Assembly (NCBI GenBank): GCA_018242625.1
Contig: JAFEBO010000003.1
Coordinates: 310,001-374,000, forward strand
Direction of reading: 5' to 3'
DNA: 64,000 bases
Origin: Planctomycetota bacterium
GTDB lineage: Bacteria > Planctomycetota > Phycisphaerae > Phycisphaerales > UBA1924
The notes under the pieces are model-generated. The model was not told where the DNA came from. It made no database searches and saw only the letters and a list, made by a program, of their open reading frames with translations. Of this stretch, positions 60,139-64,000 are shown one piece after another (within the stretch, counting starts at the first letter, position 1; each line of letters starts with the position of its first letter). Both the position numbers and the translations under genes were made by a program.

Positions 60139-61509
60139 TTACTCGCGCCCGGTGAGGCGGGCGATGGCGTCGGCAAGCGGGACGACCGGGGACTGTGCGC
60201 CCGAAGTGAGATCCTTCACTGCGGCGGTGGAATCCGACTCCAGGATGAGCGCGAAACGGGCGGACTGGTCAACCGCTTCTTTCAGCAGCTTGCCGATGTT
60301 GCGGGTGGTCTTGGAAGTATGGCGCGCGTGCAAACCGGCGGCGCGGAGCCGGGCGACGACGGGCTTGACGAGCGCATCGGCGGCGGGGTTGGGGCCGGGT
60401 ATCACGAAGACGTCGGGGGCGGCGCCGATCCGGCGGAAAAGATCGCCCGCCTTGGGCATCAGGCCCCGGTCTTCCAGCACGAGCCCGAGCACGACGTCGC
60501 CCATGCCGAAGCCGACGGCGGGCGTGGACGGCCCGCCGAAAAGCTCCACGAGGTTGTCGTAGCGCCCGCCGCCCGCGATGGCGCGCTCGGCCCCGGCGGC
60601 CTCGTGCACTTCGAAGACCATGCCGGTGTAGTAAGCGAGGCCGCGGACGATGGAGAGATCAAAGTCGACCCAGTCGATGATTCCGGCTGCCACCAGCTCT
60701 CGGGCGAGGGGCATGACGGCGTCGGAGAAATAAGTGAGGTCGAGAACATCGCGGACGGAGGGATCGACCGCCGGCGGGCGGAGCGGGTCGACCTCGTGCG
60801 TGCGCGGATCGACTCCGGCGGGGACCGTGATGCGGACGATGCCGCGGAGAAAGACTTCGGCCTGTTCGGCGCTGAAGCCAAAGGCGCCGATCCGGGACGC
60901 GAATTCCTGCGGGGGCATTTTTCCGCGGGCGTCGAGCAGCTTGAAGAGTTCGGGCTGACGCTCCGCGGCGAGTCCGCGCGAGGAGAGCCAGGCGCCGAGC
61001 GCGGCCCTGTGATTCACCTTGACGCGGACATCCCTGCTCGTCAGGCCGAGCGAGGCCAGGAGCGAGACGCAGGTGGCGATGATTTCCGCGTCGGCCGCGG
61101 GGGACGCATCGCCGAGGATGTCGGCGTTCCATTGAAGGAATTCGCGGAGCCGCCCCCGCTGCGGCTTTTCGGCACGGAAGAAGGGACCGGCCATGAACCA
61201 CCGGGTCGGCTTGGGCAGAGATCCCGCGCGGGCGGCAAAGAGCCGGGCGAGCGTGGGCGTGAACTCGGGCCGGAGGGCGTAGTCCTTCTCGCCTCCCGCG
61301 CGGGTGAAGGAGAAGAGCTCGCTGACGATTCCTTCGCCGCTCTTGACGGTGTAGAGATCGAGGTGTTCGAAGATCGGGCCGTCGACCTCTTCGAAGCCGT
61401 GGCGGACGGAAGCGGAGCGCCAGGCTTCGGTGATAAAGCGGCGGCGTGCGGCGTCTTCGGGATAAAAGTCGCGTGTGCCCTTAGGGGCTTGGAAGGCGGA
61501 TTCTGCCAT
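60139..61509 (-). CDS. hisS: Histidyl-tRNA synthetase
   Basis: This 456-residue class II synthetase charges tRNA-His. Motifs seen: FQAPKGTRDFYPED at the start, LRPEFTPTLAR (motif 1/2 region), FFRAEKPQRGRLREFLQWN (motif 2 with an insertion-free loop), VRGLAYYTGMVFEV and GGGRYDNL (His-specific), and GFGMGDVVLGLVLE (motif 3). The C-terminal anticodon domain starts near VFVIPGPNPAADA. Length is normal. TACCGT lies 11 nt before the ATG. The VOC gene follows. Confidence 0.96.
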   Translation of the reverse strand: MAESAFQAPKGTRDFYPEDAARRRFITEAWRSASVRHGFEEVDGPIFEHLDLYTVKSGEGIVSELFSFTRAGGEKDYALRPEFTPTLARLFAARAGSLPKPTRWFMAGPFFRAEKPQRGRLREFLQWNADILGDASPAADAEIIATCVSLLASLGLTSRDVRVKVNHRAALGAWLSSRGLAAERQPELFKLLDARGKMPPQEFASRIGAFGFSAEQAEVFLRGIVRITVPAGVDPRTHEVDPLRPPAVDPSVRDVLDLTYFSDAVMPLARELVAAGIIDWVDFDLSIVRGLAYYTGMVFEVHEAAGAERAIAGGGRYDNLVELFGGPSTPAVGFGMGDVVLGLVLEDRGLMPKAGDLFRRIGAAPDVFVIPGPNPAADALVKPVVARLRAAGLHARHTSKTTRNIGKLLKEAVDQSARFALILESDSTAAVKDLTSGAQSPVVPLADAIARLTGRE

Positions 61510-61580
61510 TTGGTGCAACGACGGTATGCGTGCACTGTCGGGGCATTGTCGCGGGCGCACCGCCCGGGCAGGCGCGTAAA

Positions 61581-61604
61581 AAAGGCCCGGACAACCGGGC
61601 CTTT
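61581..61604 (-). terminator. Intrinsic terminator of the TlpA-like gene
   Basis: A perfect 10-bp stem (AAAGGCCCGG / CCGGGCCTTT) has a 4-nt loop. On the minus strand the T run continues (plus-strand A at 61578-61583). It lies 22 nt past the TlpA-like stop and before hisS. Confidence 0.85.
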
Positions 61605-61625
61605 GGCCTGATATCTGCGGGAAAA

Positions 61626-63011
61626 TTACTTGGTCGCGGCGGGCGCGGGCTCGGCGGGCTTGTCGCCGGTCGTTTCGGCCTTCTTGGCGGCCGCGTCCTT
61701 GAGCGCCGACTCGATGCCGTCGCCGATTTCCTTCATGGTCGTTTCTTTGAGGAAGCCGGGGACAACCTTCACGTTCGCGCCGTCTGCGCCCATGACGACG
61801 GCGGCGGGAACGGTCTGGATGTCGAGCTGTTCGATGAGTGTGTCGGCCTCGAGCAGAACGGGGATGTTGATGCCCGCTTCCTTGAGATACGCCTTGACGG
61901 CCTCGGGGTCCTTCTCACGAACGGAGGCGATGAAGAACTTGACGCCCTTGTCCTTGTAGCTCTCGGCGAGGGCCTGGAGCTCCGGATGGCTGCGCTTGGA
62001 GGGGTTGGACCAGGTGCCCCAGAACTGAATGACGGCGACGCCGCCGGAGAGGGAGGACTTGCTGACCTTGGCGCCTTCGAGTGTGGCGAGTTCAAACTCG
62101 GGCACGGCAAGGTGATCGAGCTTGACGGCCTTGGGCTGAGCGGGCTCGGCCTTGTCCACGGCGTAGCCCTCGGGCGTCGCGATCGCGATCCGCTCGGGGG
62201 GAATGGTCTGGTTGACCTTGACGTCGGAGAACTCGATCACGGTCGAGGCGTTGATCAGCTTGCTCTCGATGATGTTCTCGAGCTTGCGGGGGAGCGAGTC
62301 GGACTTGGCGATCCAGATCTTCTTGCGGTTGCCGTTGCCTTCGGTGGTTGAGCCGGCGATGACCACGTCGCAGGTGACGCCGCCGACATCGTCGGTGCCG
62401 TTGAGGACGATGGTGGACTGCGAGAGCTCTTCGGCGAGGGGGCGGTCGCCGGTGATGTTGGGAACGCGGAGGCCGTTGATGACCTGCAGGACGTTGCGGA
62501 GGCCCTTGGCGCCGCCGAAGGGGCGGGTATAGACGGTCTTGGCCTGGTCATCGACCCAGGTCACCGCACGCTGATCCCAGACAACGTCGAACGGCGTCGG
62601 CGAAGCGTCCTTGCCGATCATGGCATTGCCCTTGATCCGCATGACCCACTGGCCCGCGTCGTTGCGGCTCATGATCACGTGGGCCTTGACGTTTTTGGGA
62701 GCGCGGTCGCCGCCCATGAGGCCGATCTGCGGGGCGGAGATGTCGTATTCGAGGGTCTTTGCCGCGGCGATGGCGTCGCGGGATTTCTCAAGCAGCGCCT
62801 TGGCCTCGGGCTGCTGATTCGTCGTGTTCATCTGAGCCTGCCCGTTCTGCTGATGCTGGGCAGCGGGCCGGGCGGGCATGGTCGCGGGCTGACCGGCGGG
62901 CTGGGTGGCCTGCTGATTGGCTTGGGCATCGTCCTGCGCACGGGCCGAGCCGGCGCAAAGTGCGAGCGAGGCAAGAAGGGTCGGAAGTGCAGCCGGGAGG
63001 GTCATTTTCAT
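61626..63011 (-). CDS. Exported TlpA/thioredoxin-like protein lacking redox cysteines (DUF2092-like N domain)
   Basis: This 461-residue protein has a signal peptide (cleaved near SARA) and a Gln/Ala/Pro-rich linker (about 27-65). A LolA/DUF2092-like beta domain follows (about 70-285: DRAPKNVKAHVIMSRND, TVYTRPFGG, GVTCDVVIAG). A thioredoxin-like TlpA domain (about 300-440) comes next. The redox motif is W334-S-N-P-S338, where TlpA has WC-x-PC, so it cannot form the usual disulfide. It ends in an Ala/Lys/Pro tail. GAGG precedes the ATG. trpC lies upstream. Confidence 0.85.
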   Translation of the reverse strand: MKMTLPAALPTLLASLALCAGSARAQDDAQANQQATQPAGQPATMPARPAAQHQQNGQAQMNTTNQQPEAKALLEKSRDAIAAAKTLEYDISAPQIGLMGGDRAPKNVKAHVIMSRNDAGQWVMRIKGNAMIGKDASPTPFDVVWDQRAVTWVDDQAKTVYTRPFGGAKGLRNVLQVINGLRVPNITGDRPLAEELSQSTIVLNGTDDVGGVTCDVVIAGSTTEGNGNRKKIWIAKSDSLPRKLENIIESKLINASTVIEFSDVKVNQTIPPERIAIATPEGYAVDKAEPAQPKAVKLDHLAVPEFELATLEGAKVSKSSLSGGVAVIQFWGTWSNPSKRSHPELQALAESYKDKGVKFFIASVREKDPEAVKAYLKEAGINIPVLLEADTLIEQLDIQTVPAAVVMGADGANVKVVPGFLKETTMKEIGDGIESALKDAAAKKAETTGDKPAEPAPAATK

Positions 63012-63064
63012 GGCGGTCCTCAATGGTGTTGTGCCTGATGAGTGGAGAGCAATCTTTGGCCGGT

Positions 63065-63910
63065 TCATTCGTTCGGGCTTGATTCGGGGTTGAGCATCGT
63101 GGAAAGGGCCTGGCAGGGGTCGGCTTGACGCATGAGGTGCTCCCCGACGAGCACAATCCGAATTCCCTGGCTCCTCAAGCGCGCGAGATCGGCGGAGGTT
63201 CGGATACCCGACTCGCTGACCAGAATGCTCCGATCCTCGACCAGATCGGCCAAACGGAGGGTGTGGTTCAGGTCGACCTGCATCGTGGCCAGATTGCGGT
63301 TATTTATGCCCAAAAGGCCGTACCCGCGGTGGGGAAACCCCACGTGGGGACGGACGCGCAGGAGGTTTTCCATGTCGTGGACCTCGAGCAGCACCGTGAG
63401 CTGCAATTGCTGCGCGAGGATCATCAGATCGAGCATTTCGCCCTCGTGCAGGCACTCGGCGATGAGCAGGACGGCATCGGCCCCGTGGGCCCGGGCTTCC
63501 CAGAGCTGGTAGGGGTCGATGATGAAATCCTTGCGAAGGACGGGCAGCGGGACCGCCGCCTTGATCCGCTGGATAAAGGACAGGTCTCCCCCGAAGTACC
63601 TGGAATCGGTCAGGCACGAAATCGCGGCGGCCCCGGCGGCGTGATACTTTCTAGCGATGTCTTCCGGGCGAAAGGAATCGCCTTCATATTCAGGACGGAT
63701 CAGCCCGGCGCTCGGGCTGCGTCGTTTCACCTCCGCGATGACGGCGGTGTCGAACGGATTGCGCTGCCGGTGGCTGACGGCGGCAAAGAAATTGCGCGGC
63801 GCCTCTTCCTGCGCGACCATGAGTTCGAGATCGGCGAGCGGCACCTTCTCTTTGGCGGCGGCAACCTCGATTCGCTTGTGCGCCACGATGTCGGAAAGCA
63901 CGTTGCTCAA
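63065..63910 (-). CDS. trpC: Indole-3-glycerol-phosphate synthase
   Basis: This 281-residue TIM-barrel enzyme forms indole-3-glycerol phosphate for tryptophan. Core motifs are VIAEVKRRSPSAGLI (catalytic Lys), YHAAGAAAISCLTD, PVLRKDFIIDPYQ, GADAVLLI, LLEVHDMENL, GINNRNL and VSESGIRTSADL. The start is TTG at 63910, with GGAG 6 nt before it. trpE is 26 kb away. Its 5' end overlaps a divergent reading frame at the right edge. Confidence 0.95.
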   Translation of the reverse strand: MSNVLSDIVAHKRIEVAAAKEKVPLADLELMVAQEEAPRNFFAAVSHRQRNPFDTAVIAEVKRRSPSAGLIRPEYEGDSFRPEDIARKYHAAGAAAISCLTDSRYFGGDLSFIQRIKAAVPLPVLRKDFIIDPYQLWEARAHGADAVLLIAECLHEGEMLDLMILAQQLQLTVLLEVHDMENLLRVRPHVGFPHRGYGLLGINNRNLATMQVDLNHTLRLADLVEDRSILVSESGIRTSADLARLRSQGIRIVLVGEHLMRQADPCQALSTMLNPESSPNE

Positions 63911-64000
63911 ATCACGCTCCGTCTGGCCAGCGCTGCTGGTCTTCTTCGGCCTGATTCTTGCAGGGCTTGGGCCCGCGGCGGCGGAATCGCCCGGTTCCGG
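63903..64000 (+). CDS. N-terminus of an exported protein (3' end off window)
   Basis: From TTG 63903 (or in-frame ATG 63888) the frame reads a textbook signal peptide: a basic start (LKSRS), hydrophobic core WPALLVFFGLILAGLG and an AAA-E cleavage site, and runs off the edge. It diverges from trpC, and their first codons overlap by 8 nt or more. Only about 33 residues are visible, so the product cannot be named. A spurious frame is possible because it partly mirrors a gene start. Confidence 0.45.
   Translation, partial: MLKSRSVWPALLVFFGLILAGLGPAAAESPGS

Overview
This window is a stretch of ordinary chromosome from a GC-rich, diderm (Gram-negative-type) bacterium. It most resembles the phylum Planctomycetota, probably class Phycisphaerae. 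That placement is inferred from gene content: an OprO/OprP-like porin, MCE/Mla-type lipid transport genes, many lipoproteins, a RicT/PSP1 protein with a long basic disordered tail, a degenerate DUF1559-like pseudopilin, a small HPF-PtsN-HPr cluster, and bacillithiol-type genes. I see no rRNA operon, insertion sequence, prophage, CRISPR array or integrase. One tRNA gene (Ile-GAT) is present. About 60 protein genes fill nearly the whole window, on both strands, mostly as single genes or runs of two to four.

Layout. 1-8.8 kb: end of a BshB1-type deacetylase, mgtE, a CPS-motif heavy-metal P-type ATPase, gpsA, a secreted S1/P1 nuclease, an MgtC-like protein and dnaB. 8.9-16.5 kb: pdxH, rlmN, a HEAT-like secreted protein, an SPFH/band-7 protein, a BshC-like protein and a GT2 glycosyltransferase. 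16.7-24.7 kb is a phosphate-flavoured block: an OprO/P-like porin diverging from phoB-phoR across a 512-bp gap that holds striking RNA-type inverted repeats, then a lipoprotein diverging from phoH and a 7TM-HD (PgpH-type) gene. 24.7-33.7 kb: dus, a MOSC protein, two lipoproteins, a large coiled-coil membrane protein with a Cys cluster, an Fpg/MutM-family glycosylase, holA and an MFS transporter. 33.8-36.7 kb: tRNA-Ile, hpf, ptsN, ptsH and trpE. 36.8-44.5 kb: a large exported protein of unknown function, a Tat-exported aldo/keto reductase, a TauE/SafE + DUF1634 pair, the pseudopilin and a Uup-like ABC-F protein. 44.6-48.2 kb: an active ketosynthase and a triad-less ketosynthase that looks like a chain-length-factor partner, with a GxxExxY gene between them. 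48.3-51.6 kb: a membrane protein, rnpA-yidD, a TetR regulator and a cysteine desulfurase. 51.6-59.6 kb: an MCE transport pair (ATPase + substrate-binding), a PD-(D/E)XK-like protein, three small exported proteins, RicT and an oversized signal peptidase I. 59.6-64 kb: a VOC protein, hisS, a TlpA-like protein that has lost both redox cysteines, trpC, and the start of an exported protein running off the right edge.

The most unusual features are: (1) a clean three-way-junction RNA candidate plus two more hairpins in the porin leader; (2) at least a dozen genes on both strands with a TAnnnT hexamer ending only 6-9 nt before the start codon, which suggests widespread leaderless transcription; (3) the active/inactive ketosynthase pair; (4) a WSNPS TlpA-like protein; (5) an SSB-like acidic tip on DnaB; and (6) a signal peptidase I with an insertion of roughly 290 residues. 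I see no obvious new multi-gene defence or mobile system.
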